Assembly (NCBI RefSeq): GCF_006965485.1
Contig: NZ_CP041360.1
Span: 5,684,501-5,748,500 of the forward strand
Length of the DNA: 64,000 nucleotides
Source: Spirosoma sp. KCTC 42546
Lineage (GTDB): Bacteria; Bacteroidota; Bacteroidia; Cytophagales; Spirosomataceae
Direction of reading: 5' to 3'
Made by a program: the position numbers and the translations under genes. Shown here piece after piece: positions 16,777 through 25,152 of the stretch. Each line of letters starts with the position of its first letter. Positions within the stretch are counted from its first letter, which is position 1. The notes beneath the pieces were generated by a model. That model worked only from the letters and a program-made list of their open reading frames with translations, ran no database searches and had not been told where the DNA came from.

Positions 16777-18093
16777 ATGGTCACACACTTTATGTTTGCC
16801 ACGGGCATCGAAAATAGCAATCCAACAATTCAGGGTGGTACCTATCGTCAGGATGAATTAGCGAAATGCGGTCATTATCAGCACTGGCAAACGGATTTTG
16901 ATTTGGTCGAGCAACTGGGCATTCACTTTCTGCGCTACGGCCCGCCCATCCATACTACCTTTCTGGGGGCCGGAAAATACGACTGGTCGTTTGTCGACCT
17001 GACGTTTGGCGAACTGCGCAAACGCGATATTGTGCCCATTGTAGACCTGTGTCATTTTGGCGTGCCCGATTGGATCGGCAATTTCCAGAATCCCGATTTT
17101 CCGGCGCTTTTTGCCGACTATGCCCACGCATTTGCCAGGCGGTTTCCCTGGGTTCAGCTTTATACCCCTGTCAATGAAATGTACGTCTGCGCCGAGTTTT
17201 CAGCGCTGTATGGCTGGTGGAATGAGCAACTTCGGACCGATACTGCTTTTGTGAACGCCTTGAAGCATATCGTCAAAGCGAACGTACTGGCCATGAGCGC
17301 CATTCTGGAAGTAAGACCCAATGCCCTGTTTATCCAGAGTGAATCGTCGGAGTATTTTCATGCCGAAAATCCGGCGGCTATCAAACCCGCCGAGATTCTG
17401 AATGCCAAACGCTTTCTGTCGCTCGATCTCAACTATGGTCGCCGGGTCGATTCGGAGATGTATGAGTACCTGATGGACAACGGCATGACCCGAGACGAGT
17501 ATCACTTCTTTATGGGTCATAACCTGAAGCAGTATTGCATTATGGGAAATGACTATTACCAGACCAATGAGCATCGGGTATCGGCCGACGGAAGCACGCG
17601 GGCATCGGGCGAAGTATTTGGCTACCATGTCATTACCACACAGTACCACGATCGGTATCGACTACCGGTTATGCACACCGAAACCAATCTATGGCAGGGC
17701 CCAAACGGCGACGAAGCCGTAAACTGGCTCTGGAAAGAATGGGCTAACGTATTGCGGGTCCGGAATGACGGCGTGCCGATGGTGGGCTTTACCTGGTATT
17801 CGCTCATCGACCAGGTTGACTGGGATTCAGCTTTACGGGAAAACAACGGCACCGTCAACCCGCTCGGCTTGTGTGACCTCAATCGACAGATTCGTCCCGT
17901 TGGTCAGGCCTACAAACAGCTCATTGATGATTGGCGGCAAGTACTGCCGGCCCAGAGTGTTTGTCTGGAAGTGCCAATTGTCAGGCCCAGTGAGAGTGAG
18001 CAACCCTGGGCTTACCAGAAGCAGAAGGAGGCTAAAGTGGCTCGACAGAATGTAACCAATACCGTTTCCAAAACCAATCAGCCCGACGCGTAA
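16777..18093 (+). CDS. GH1-like family 1 glycosyl hydrolase
   Basis: About 438 residues from the ATG at 16777; TTG 16750 and GTG 16756 are in-frame alternatives. A TIM-barrel beta-glycosidase fold is suggested by DLVEQLGIHFLRYGPP, VDLCHFGVPDWIG and the acid/base motif TPVNEMY (Glu about 134, matching the NEP motif of GH1). A candidate nucleophile is the Glu of MHTETN (about 302), where canonical GH1 has TENG. A WYSLIDQVDW segment resembles the late WS-x-x-D-N/D-W motif. No signal peptide is seen, so it is probably cytoplasmic. The SDR gene starts 5 bp after its stop, so they are one operon. The substrate is unknown. It is a divergent member, so loss of hydrolase activity or use in a biosynthetic step is possible. 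Confidence 0.82.
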   Translation: MVTHFMFATGIENSNPTIQGGTYRQDELAKCGHYQHWQTDFDLVEQLGIHFLRYGPPIHTTFLGAGKYDWSFVDLTFGELRKRDIVPIVDLCHFGVPDWIGNFQNPDFPALFADYAHAFARRFPWVQLYTPVNEMYVCAEFSALYGWWNEQLRTDTAFVNALKHIVKANVLAMSAILEVRPNALFIQSESSEYFHAENPAAIKPAEILNAKRFLSLDLNYGRRVDSEMYEYLMDNGMTRDEYHFFMGHNLKQYCIMGNDYYQTNEHRVSADGSTRASGEVFGYHVITTQYHDRYRLPVMHTETNLWQGPNGDEAVNWLWKEWANVLRVRNDGVPMVGFTWYSLIDQVDWDSALRENNGTVNPLGLCDLNRQIRPVGQAYKQLIDDWRQVLPAQSVCLEVPIVRPSESEQPWAYQKQKEAKVARQNVTNTVSKTNQPDA

Positions 18094-18098
18094 AAACG

Positions 18099-18836
18099 AT
18101 GCGATTTCAGGATAAAGTAGCGATTGTTACCGGTGGCGCCAGCGGCATTGGCCTGGCAGTAGCCAAACGGCTGGCTTCGGAGGGAGCTCGACTGGTGCTG
18201 GCCGATCTGCATGAAGACGCCCTCAATAAAGCGTTGCCCGACGTGAAAGCCGCCGGTGCGCCTGATGTGTGGGGTAGTGTTTGTGATGTCTCTGTTGAAG
18301 CCCAGGTAGAAGCCACCGTCCAAGGCGCGTTAACACGGTTTGGCAGGCTGGATGTGGTTGTCAATAATGCCGGGCTTATGCAATTCAAGGCGCTGGAAGA
18401 ATTGACCGGTGATGACTGGCTTCGTATCCTGACTGTCGATTTGCTGGGTGCGTTTTACTTCACCAAACAGGCCTTTCTGCATATGAAACCCGGCGGCAGC
18501 GTAGTGAATGTGGCCAGTATCCACGCGATTGAAACCGAACCCCTGGTGGCTCCTTACGCAGCGGCCAAGGCTGCGGTACTATCGCTGACACGTTCGGCTG
18601 CCCTGGAGGGAAAACCCAAAAGCCTTCGAATCAATGCCGTTTTGCCCGGTGCCATCGACACGCCCATGTTGTGGAACAACCCAAATGTAAAATCTGGCGT
18701 AGAGAAAATTGATCGGTCCACTATTGGCAAACCGGAAGATGTAGCAGCTACCATTGCGTATCTGGCATCAGACGATGCAGCTTTTGTACAGGGAACTGAG
18801 GTCCGCGTAGACGGTGGTCGACTTGATCGGCTGTAG
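18099..18836 (+). CDS. SDR-family oxidoreductase
   Basis: A 245-residue classical short-chain dehydrogenase/reductase. Motifs: TGGASGIG cofactor loop at residues 11-18, NNAG at 89-92, catalytic Ser about 140, Tyr153 and Lys157 (YAAAK), and the C-terminal GTEVRVDGG. Asp36 at the end of beta-2 (LVLADL) suggests NAD(H) preference. It lies 5 bp downstream of the GH1-like gene and converges on the HMG-CoA reductase gene. It probably oxidises or reduces a sugar or alcohol; nothing narrower can be said. Confidence 0.93.
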   Translation: MRFQDKVAIVTGGASGIGLAVAKRLASEGARLVLADLHEDALNKALPDVKAAGAPDVWGSVCDVSVEAQVEATVQGALTRFGRLDVVVNNAGLMQFKALEELTGDDWLRILTVDLLGAFYFTKQAFLHMKPGGSVVNVASIHAIETEPLVAPYAAAKAAVLSLTRSAALEGKPKSLRINAVLPGAIDTPMLWNNPNVKSGVEKIDRSTIGKPEDVAATIAYLASDDAAFVQGTEVRVDGGRLDRL

Positions 18837-18883
18837 GGAACCGCTCTAGCGCAAAAGTTATAAGTAATTCAATCCAGAAGTAG

Positions 18884-20452
18884 CTAGCTTTTGGCCTGTC
18901 TGGCCGACTCATGGCTGGATACCCAGTCCAGCGAGGAGATGGCTGCGGCCAGCGACAGTTCACCAGCCGCTACGACACCCGCCACAATCTCGGCGAATTT
19001 ATAGACCTGCCCAGTACCGGAACAACCCAATATGTTCAGGCATTCCTGCTGGGTGGGCAGGCCCGTGCCCCCACCCACGGTGCCGACAATGAGGGAAGGC
19101 AACGTAATGGAGCCGTATAAATCGCCGTTGGGCAACAGTTCAGAGGTGGTAATAGCGGCCGACGATTCCGCCAGACAGGCCACATCCTGCCCCGTAGCGA
19201 TGAATAAAGCGGCAAGTCCATTGACCGAATGCAGGCCATTGTTGTTCGTTCCGGCCATAAACGCACCTACATTCCCGATGCGGGCGTGTCGGTCGAGTTG
19301 CTCCGGTTCGACCTGCAATTCGCGTAGGAGTAACTCTTTAGGGATAGTCACCTCGGCGGTTACGCGTTTGCCCCGTGTTTGCAGCGTGTTGACAAACGAC
19401 GGCTTCTTATCGGTCGCCAGATTGGATTCCAGGTAAAAATGCTCCACATCCGCCACCTGTTGAAGCATGAAATTGCAGGCCGCCAGTGTGGCCTTACTAA
19501 CCATATTCTGGCCCGCAGCATCGCCTGTTGTATAGCCAAACCGCAGAAAAAGCAGACGTCCCGCCTGATAGGGTGTTATATACTTGAGCTTAGCATACCG
19601 CGACGTTGCCTCCGCTTCCGAACGCAGTTCCGGTTCATGATCGGCCACCCAGCGAGCCAGATCACGGGCAGATCGGGCATCCTGCATGACAAAGACCGGT
19701 GCCCGCTGCATACCCTCGTCGATGACCGTGCAGGTCACACCACCGCATTGGTTAAGCAACTTAATACCCCGATTATAGGATGCCACCAATGTACCCTCGG
19801 TTGTGGCTAACGGAATCAGAAACTCCCCTTTGGCATGTTCGCCATTGATTAGCAGGGGGCCAACCAGTCCAACAGGCACTTGGGCAACCCCCACAAATTG
19901 CTCACAATTACCACGCACAAGCGCCGGATCAAACGCGACATTGGTGAGGTAATCGGGTGATGTTTGTGTATACTGACGAAGAAAATCCTGCCGCTCCCGG
20001 ATGATTTCCGGCGACATATCATCAACCGGATGGCGCGGAATCGTAACATTACGTTGAGGTTCACCTCCCTGATGCTGGTCTGGTTGTAAGTCGTCCTCGA
20101 TGGTAATCGTTAACGTACCAAACGGTTTAGACTGAAGAATCACCTCAATGGTGTGCCGACCGGGAGCCAGCGGTGCGGCAGTTGCCTGAACCACAACCTT
20201 CCGGCGCAGGGGGAACGCCAGTGGATTTGAATTAGATATGGCACTGACTCTGACGGCTTCGTTGCCATCCAGTTCAAGGGTAAAGGCTTCGGGTGGGTAG
20301 ATTTGGCCATCAATACGAACCTGCGTCAGTCCCGTAAACTGGGCGTCGGCCAGGCGGTTCTTCAGCGAAAAGGTAAATCCAGTGGGTGTATTGTGTAAAC
20401 TGCTGCGGGTATAGAGCTGCTTTAACAGCACATTGGGTATAAATCGAAACAT
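18884..20452 (-). CDS. HMG-CoA reductase with extra N-terminal beta domain
   Basis: A 522-residue protein. Residues about 150-518 form a class I-like HMG-CoA reductase catalytic domain: Glu184 in CEQFVG, TTEGTLVAS, DAAGQNM, Lys349 in TDKKP, Asp423 in GQD, GTVGGGTGLPTQ and a terminal His514. All four catalytic residues are present. It would reduce HMG-CoA to mevalonate with NADPH for isoprenoids. Residues about 20-122 form a separate beta-rich domain (GFTFSLKNRLADAQFTGLTQ, VRIDGQIYPPEAF, PGRHTIEVIL) that resembles DUF6379, the domain of C-glycoside deglycosidase beta subunits; this match is from memory. There are no membrane helices, unlike eukaryotic enzymes. It diverges from the TIGR04283-like transferase gene and lies within the arsenosugar-type cluster. 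Confidence 0.9.
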   Translation of the reverse strand: MFRFIPNVLLKQLYTRSSLHNTPTGFTFSLKNRLADAQFTGLTQVRIDGQIYPPEAFTLELDGNEAVRVSAISNSNPLAFPLRRKVVVQATAAPLAPGRHTIEVILQSKPFGTLTITIEDDLQPDQHQGGEPQRNVTIPRHPVDDMSPEIIRERQDFLRQYTQTSPDYLTNVAFDPALVRGNCEQFVGVAQVPVGLVGPLLINGEHAKGEFLIPLATTEGTLVASYNRGIKLLNQCGGVTCTVIDEGMQRAPVFVMQDARSARDLARWVADHEPELRSEAEATSRYAKLKYITPYQAGRLLFLRFGYTTGDAAGQNMVSKATLAACNFMLQQVADVEHFYLESNLATDKKPSFVNTLQTRGKRVTAEVTIPKELLLRELQVEPEQLDRHARIGNVGAFMAGTNNNGLHSVNGLAALFIATGQDVACLAESSAAITTSELLPNGDLYGSITLPSLIVGTVGGGTGLPTQQECLNILGCSGTGQVYKFAEIVAGVVAAGELSLAAAISSLDWVSSHESARQAKS

Positions 20453-20531
20453 AGTTGTTTTCTTCTACAGCAAAGGGTCCAGCACAAGGTAAACTCTCCG
20501 AACAAGAAAACAGTTATTTGGCAAACAGCTT

Positions 20532-21299
20532 GTGACAAGTATCTCCATCATTATCCCAACGGTCAATGAAGAACGGACACTGGCCCGAATGTTTCGGCAG
20601 CTTCGCCAATTATATCCCGCTCCCGACGAACTGATTGTGGTTGATGGGGGCAGTACCGACCAAACGCTTTCAATCATTCAGCAGCAGATTCAACTGCAAA
20701 AAGGCCTGACTGATCATCCCCCAATCCGGCTGATCCAAAGTCCGGTTGCCCGTCGTTCCTATCAAATGAATCTGGGGGTTCAGGCAGCTACGGGCGAGTA
20801 TCTCTGTTTTTTGCACGCCGATACGGCCCTGCCCGATGATGCACTGCTGGTGATCCGTGACACGCTGGCCCAATCTACGGTAGCGGCAGGCGGGTTTATA
20901 TCGCTGATGCGTGGCCCACTCAAAACCCGCTGGGTTACCTCGTTTCATAACTTCATCAAAACGTATTACGCTCCGCTTTTTTTTCGACCGTATTTGTTCT
21001 TCTTCAAGGGCGCGCGATTACTTTTCGGCGATCAGGTTATTTTTTGCCGACGGCAACAGTTTCTCGATTGCGGGGGGTACTCCGACGATTTACCCATCAT
21101 GGAGGAAGCCGATATGCTGCTCCGTATAGTGCGTTTCGGACGAATCCGACAAGTCAACCGGGTGGTCGAATCATCGGACAGGCGATTAGTCAAGTGGGGA
21201 TTCTGGCGGGCAAACGCCCTGTTTCTGTACGTAGGCGTTTTGTGGGGGGTAGGCTACTCTGCCGAGAAGCTGAAACAGTTATACGAGGATATACGGTAA
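20532..21299 (+). CDS. TIGR04283-like arsenosugar-associated glycosyltransferase (GT2)
   Basis: A 255-residue family 2 glycosyltransferase starting at GTG. N-terminal IIIPTVNEE and LIVVDGGSTDQT are the GT2 nucleotide-sugar motifs, FLHADTALP carries the DxD-like metal site, and GDQVIFCRRQQF plus LPIMEEADML match the transferase first called rSAM/selenodomain-associated transferase 2. A hydrophobic C-terminal segment (LFLYVGVLWGVGYSA) may bind the membrane. It probably transfers a glycosyl group in arsenosugar or related lipid formation. The sterol-desaturase-family gene follows 72 bp downstream on the same strand. Confidence 0.88.
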   Translation: MTSISIIIPTVNEERTLARMFRQLRQLYPAPDELIVVDGGSTDQTLSIIQQQIQLQKGLTDHPPIRLIQSPVARRSYQMNLGVQAATGEYLCFLHADTALPDDALLVIRDTLAQSTVAAGGFISLMRGPLKTRWVTSFHNFIKTYYAPLFFRPYLFFFKGARLLFGDQVIFCRRQQFLDCGGYSDDLPIMEEADMLLRIVRFGRIRQVNRVVESSDRRLVKWGFWRANALFLYVGVLWGVGYSAEKLKQLYEDIR

Positions 21300-21371
21300 G
21301 ATAAAATACACCTTAACCACTATAGCTTTCCTGCTTAACTGCCCGGCCAATCATTGTAAAAACTGAACAGT

Positions 21372-22262
21372 ATGTCCACCATCCCTTTCTTCGATTCTGT
21401 CGGCTCACCGCTACTGGTTCTGTTTTTTGCTCTGATGCTATTTCTGCAATGGCGTCGTCCGTTACGGTTGCTGCATTTTAAGCCGTTGCGCCGGGTGGTT
21501 CGAAACATTGGTTTTGCCTTACCGGCCTTTGTTATGCTCCGGCTGGCCTTATTGCCGATTCCGCTCCTGGCTGCCCGGTGGGCGCACGACCATCAGGTGG
21601 GATTTCTGAACTGGCTGCTCCCTTCAACTAGCATTGGTGTATGGGTAGGTGGCATACTGGGGTTTCTGGCCTTCGACTATGCCTATTACTGGTGGCATTA
21701 CGCAACCCATAAAGTGCCGCTGCTCTGGCGTTTTCATACCGTACACCATACCGATCTGGACATGGATGTCTCAACGGCCGTTCGTTTTCATGTTGGCGAG
21801 TTACTGCTCAGTGTTGGCTTTCGGGTACTACTAATTCTGGTATTGGGAATTAGCTTCTGGTCGGCCATCCTCTACGAAATGTTTTTTGACACAGCCGCCC
21901 AGTTTCACCATGCCAACTGGCGGTTACCCAGAAAAGTAGAACAGCTAATCAATTTTCTCTTCGTAACCCCGCGTATGCACGGCATTCACCACTCAATTGT
22001 CCGCGATGAATTCAACTCCAATTGGGGAACACTTTTTTCGGTTTGGGACCGGCTCCACGGTACCCACCGCATGGACATTCCTCAGGAAGATGTTACGCTG
22101 GGAGTTCCGGCCTTTCGGGAGGAGAGCGAACTGACAATAGGCCACTTATTTCGTATGCCATTTGAGAAACAACGGGACTGGAAACTGCCCAACGGCGTCG
22201 AACCCGTTTCGCGGAGGCAATCTCCTACAGCTACGAGTGTCAATACAGCCACCGAAGAATAG
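21372..22262 (+). CDS. Sterol desaturase / fatty acid hydroxylase family protein
   Basis: A 296-residue integral membrane di-iron enzyme. About four hydrophobic segments precede and surround the His clusters HYATH (near residue 115), HTVHH (about 125) and HGIHH (about 200), the eight-His pattern of the family. Members hydroxylate or desaturate lipids, sterols or carotenoids, or cleave ether lipids. Its place next to the HMG-CoA reductase and the TIGR04283-like transferase hints at a lipid substrate, possibly a lipid-linked product, but the substrate is unknown. Its last 23 bases overlap the convergent flavoprotein gene. Confidence 0.88.
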   Translation: MSTIPFFDSVGSPLLVLFFALMLFLQWRRPLRLLHFKPLRRVVRNIGFALPAFVMLRLALLPIPLLAARWAHDHQVGFLNWLLPSTSIGVWVGGILGFLAFDYAYYWWHYATHKVPLLWRFHTVHHTDLDMDVSTAVRFHVGELLLSVGFRVLLILVLGISFWSAILYEMFFDTAAQFHHANWRLPRKVEQLINFLFVTPRMHGIHHSIVRDEFNSNWGTLFSVWDRLHGTHRMDIPQEDVTLGVPAFREESELTIGHLFRMPFEKQRDWKLPNGVEPVSRRQSPTATSVNTATEE

Positions 22263-23661
22263 TCTTCGCCCAAGCTGGAATATTTCCCTTCAATTGCTCC
22301 AAAAGAGCCGATTTGCTAACCCTCGACGCGACCGGATACGGATAGATTTTCTTCTGAATAGCGCCTGCTCCCAACCCAACCGTATTGGCCAGAATCAGAT
22401 CCTGAATCATTTCGCCCGCCTGGGGGGCTACAATAGCCCCGCCCAGTACTTTACGTTTCCCGAACAGTTTATTTCCTTTAGCCAGATAGAGCCACTGTTT
22501 GCCATAGGTATAATTGTCGATAACCGCCCGGTCGTCCTCCGCAAACCCATACACGATCTTCTCAAAAGCAATCCCCTGCTGGCTAAGCTGTTTTTCCGAA
22601 AGGCCGAAAGTGGCCACTTCGGGGTCGGTGAAGGTTACCCACGAAAAATGGCTATAGGAAACTTTCTGCTTGAACGGCGACAGAAAATTATTGATGAGCA
22701 GGGGGGCCTGCATTTCGGGGGTGTGCGAGAAATAAAGCTGCCCCGTTACGTCGCCAATGGCATAAACGCATGGATTGGTGGTTCGCAGATACGCATCCAG
22801 TTTGAGCTTACCGGCCTCCGTTTCAATGCCCGAGGCTTCGGGCTGTAAGGCATCCACGTTGACCTGACGGCCAATGGCGACTAGCACCGCATCGAAGGTA
22901 AGTTGACGTTTTGTGCCCGTTTTATCTTCCAGGGTGGCGCTGGAAGCCGAGTCAAACGCCACAATCTTTGTTTGTAGCAGCACCTCAATACCCTCACGGG
23001 TTAGCCGATCCAGTAATAGTGCAGACACCTCCGGCAACTCTTTTTCCAGAATACGCTCACCCGACTGAACAACGGTCACCTGTGAACCAAGCCGATGCAG
23101 CGCCTGACCGAGTTCAATGGCAACCGGTCCACCCCCAACGACCAGCAGCCGATTCGGCAACGTATCAGCCGTAAAAATTGTCTGATTATCGTACTGGACA
23201 ACCTGTTCTATTCCCGGAACCTGAAGTGGAACAGGTTGCGAGCCGGTGGCAATCACAATTCGCTTGGCGGTGAAGGTTTCCCCCCCAGCTTCCACCCTGT
23301 CTTTTCTGATAAAGCGAGCCGTACCAATCACTACATCAATACCCTGCTTCCGAAAGAAATCGGCATTTTCATGTTTACGAATCAGCTCTATTCGCTCCTG
23401 AATGTAGTGCTTGACCCGCTCAAAATCCGGTTTGCCGGTGCTTGTTAACCCAAATTCCTGGGCCGCTTTTGCCTGATGAATAAGCCGGGAAACGTGGATG
23501 AGTGCCTTGCTGGGCACGCAGCCCGTATTCAGGCATTCGCCCCCGATGTTCCGGGCATCTTTCTCGATGAACAGGACTTTAAAACCCAGTTCATGCATGG
23601 TCAGGCCAATGCTGAGACCGCCCGAGCCGGTGCCAATGACCAGCAGATCATATCGTTTCAT
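22240..23661 (-). CDS. Mercuric-reductase/Lpd-like FAD-dependent disulfide oxidoreductase
   Basis: A 473-residue pyridine nucleotide-disulfide oxidoreductase: FAD site GTGSGGLSIG (residues 10-19), redox disulfide Cys43/Cys48 in GGECLNTGCVPSK, NAD(P) site VVGGGPVAIELG, second FAD motif YAIGDVTG, and a C-terminal dimerisation domain. In dihydrolipoamide and glutathione reductases the C-terminal motif HPT...E supplies the catalytic His/Glu; here the aligned segment reads KIYPYPVASRVSK, with no His or Glu. There is no extra N-terminal metal-binding domain. It starts 7 bp downstream of the arsS stop, so the two are co-transcribed, as flavoproteins of this type often are with arsenosugar genes. A thiol or arsenical reductase role is inference. 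Confidence 0.88.
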   Translation of the reverse strand: MKRYDLLVIGTGSGGLSIGLTMHELGFKVLFIEKDARNIGGECLNTGCVPSKALIHVSRLIHQAKAAQEFGLTSTGKPDFERVKHYIQERIELIRKHENADFFRKQGIDVVIGTARFIRKDRVEAGGETFTAKRIVIATGSQPVPLQVPGIEQVVQYDNQTIFTADTLPNRLLVVGGGPVAIELGQALHRLGSQVTVVQSGERILEKELPEVSALLLDRLTREGIEVLLQTKIVAFDSASSATLEDKTGTKRQLTFDAVLVAIGRQVNVDALQPEASGIETEAGKLKLDAYLRTTNPCVYAIGDVTGQLYFSHTPEMQAPLLINNFLSPFKQKVSYSHFSWVTFTDPEVATFGLSEKQLSQQGIAFEKIVYGFAEDDRAVIDNYTYGKQWLYLAKGNKLFGKRKVLGGAIVAPQAGEMIQDLILANTVGLGAGAIQKKIYPYPVASRVSKSALLEQLKGNIPAWAKTILRWLY

Positions 23662-23668
23662 AGACTTC

Positions 23669-24715
23669 TCAGGCGGTTGTGCCCCCGCAACTTGAACCCG
23701 CTCCGGCTGTGCAACCGTAGCAGTGCTGATTAACGACCACAGCCCGCTGACTCAACACATCGCCATCGAAATCCCGAACGTGCTGCACCGGGCTGGCAAC
23801 TTTCAAATCCAGCATCTGGTTAAAATCACAATCGTAGATAAAGCCGTCCCAGCCAATGGAAAGCGTATTTCGACACATCACGCCCGAAGCCGCAACTGGA
23901 TTAAAACTGTTGACCAGCTTCTCCATGTAGTTGTCGTAGTTACCCGACGAGATCAGGTAATCGAGATACCGGCTGATGGGAACATTGGTGATGGCATAGA
24001 GGTCGTTGAAAATCACCCCGAACTCATCCAGCAACGCTCGCTTGAACTGGCGTTTCAAACTTTCCTGCGAACCGGGCAAAAAAGCCCCGTTGGGATTATA
24101 CACCAGGTTCAGCAACAGGCCCGAATCTGGTTGCCCATATCCAACAGCATTGAGCATTCGTAACGCCCGAATCGAACTATCAAAAACACCTTTACCCCGC
24201 TGCCGATCGGTTTTGTCGGCATTGTAAAAAGGCAGTGAGCTAACCACTTCAACCTGATGCTCCCGGAAAAACTCAGGCAAATCATTGTACTTCGGATTAG
24301 CGACGATGATGGTCAGATTACAACGCACCATCACCTTCCGACCCAGTTTGCGTATTTCTTCCACGAACCAGCGAAAGTCAGGATTCATTTCGGGCGCGCC
24401 ACCCGTCAGATCGACCGTCGGGATGGTTGTCTTTGCCAGCGCATCGAGACACAGTTGCATCGTTTCGCGGGTCATGATTTCCTGACGATCAGGCCCGGCA
24501 TCGACGTGGCAATGTTTACAGACCTGATTGCACATCTTGCCCACGTTGATCTGAAAAACCGCCGGTTCGAGTGGCTGTAACGGAAACAGCCCGGCACTAG
24601 CCAGTTTCTGATGAAAGGGCGGCAGTTGTAACGTATCGGCCAGTTCGCTCTGCAACGACTGCAACTGAACGGCTGAGTTTGCGAGAGGATGTCCGCTGGC
24701 TTTTAGGGATTTCAT
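23669..24715 (-). CDS. arsS: Arsenosugar biosynthesis radical SAM protein ArsS
   Basis: A 348-residue radical SAM enzyme from the ATG at 24715. The cluster motif CxxxCxxC is at Cys62, Cys66 and Cys69 (MCNQVCKHCH), followed by the GGAPEMNPDF beta-strand motif that binds SAM. The C terminus is Cys-rich (CRNTLSIGWDGFIYDCDFNQ and CYGCTAGAGSSCGG), the hallmark of the radical SAM/Cys-rich family TIGR04167. ArsS makes 5'-deoxyadenosyl-dimethylarsine oxide from dimethylarsenical and SAM, a precursor of arsenosugars. It is followed by the flavoprotein gene with 7 bp between. No selenocysteine codon is needed; the sites are Cys. Confidence 0.92.
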   Translation of the reverse strand: MKSLKASGHPLANSAVQLQSLQSELADTLQLPPFHQKLASAGLFPLQPLEPAVFQINVGKMCNQVCKHCHVDAGPDRQEIMTRETMQLCLDALAKTTIPTVDLTGGAPEMNPDFRWFVEEIRKLGRKVMVRCNLTIIVANPKYNDLPEFFREHQVEVVSSLPFYNADKTDRQRGKGVFDSSIRALRMLNAVGYGQPDSGLLLNLVYNPNGAFLPGSQESLKRQFKRALLDEFGVIFNDLYAITNVPISRYLDYLISSGNYDNYMEKLVNSFNPVAASGVMCRNTLSIGWDGFIYDCDFNQMLDLKVASPVQHVRDFDGDVLSQRAVVVNQHCYGCTAGAGSSCGGTTA

Positions 24716-24721
24716 AAACAA

Positions 24722-24816
24722 AGGGAAGAAAGGGAGGAGAGGGAAGAAAGGAAGGAAAGGGACGAAGGGGACAACTCCTTCCTCCCCCTCGTCCCGCTCC
24801 TCCCTTTTCTCCCCTA
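24722..24816. repeat. Purine/pyrimidine-rich imperfect inverted repeat
   Basis: A run of almost pure A/G (24722-24771) faces a run of almost pure C/T (24776-24816). Blocks such as GGGACGA and GGGAGGA are repeated in inverted form across the centre, so the transcript could fold into a long imperfect hairpin. It fills the gap between the AhpD-like gene and arsS. Similar elements occur at 36297, 38266 and 39601. Confidence 0.75.
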
Positions 24817-24819
24817 TTC

Positions 24820-25152
24820 TTACATGGATATTTCCTTGGCTTTGTTCATCATTTGAACGCCATGCACGAGGGATGCCCCGCCCCGAATAGCAGCCGCTAC
24901 GTGAACCGCTTCCATCATTTCGGCTTCAGAGCAGCCTTTCTCCAGCGTATCGGTCGTGTAGGCATCAATACAGTAGGGACACTGGACCGTATGCGACACC
25001 GCGAGTGCGATGAGCGATTTTTCGCGGGCAGTCAACGCACCTTCGGCAAATACAGCACCGTAATACGAGAAAAACTTGTCGGCCAGTTCTTTTTGAAACT
25101 CACCGATTTGTCCAAATTTTTTGAGGTCTTCGGGATTATAATAGGTTTCCAT
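24820..25152 (-). CDS. Arsenosugar biosynthesis-associated AhpD-like (carboxymuconolactone decarboxylase family) protein
   Basis: A 110-residue all-helical protein of the CMD/AhpD family. The redox motif CPYC (Cys58, Cys61) sits in SHTVQCPYCIDAYT with a downstream His/Ala-rich helix (HVAAAIRGGASLVHGVQ). It matches the small peroxidase-like protein repeatedly found upstream of arsS. It probably handles peroxides or reduces thiol/arsenic intermediates; its exact step is unknown. It is first in the minus-strand run AhpD-like, arsS, flavoprotein, with the purine-rich hairpin between it and arsS. Confidence 0.88.
   Translation of the reverse strand: METYYNPEDLKKFGQIGEFQKELADKFFSYYGAVFAEGALTAREKSLIALAVSHTVQCPYCIDAYTTDTLEKGCSEAEMMEAVHVAAAIRGGASLVHGVQMMNKAKEISM

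Noticed and set aside
22162..22848. Plus-strand 228-residue frame opposite the flavoprotein gene
   Set aside because: Antisense to an enzyme with clear FAD, NAD and disulfide motifs.
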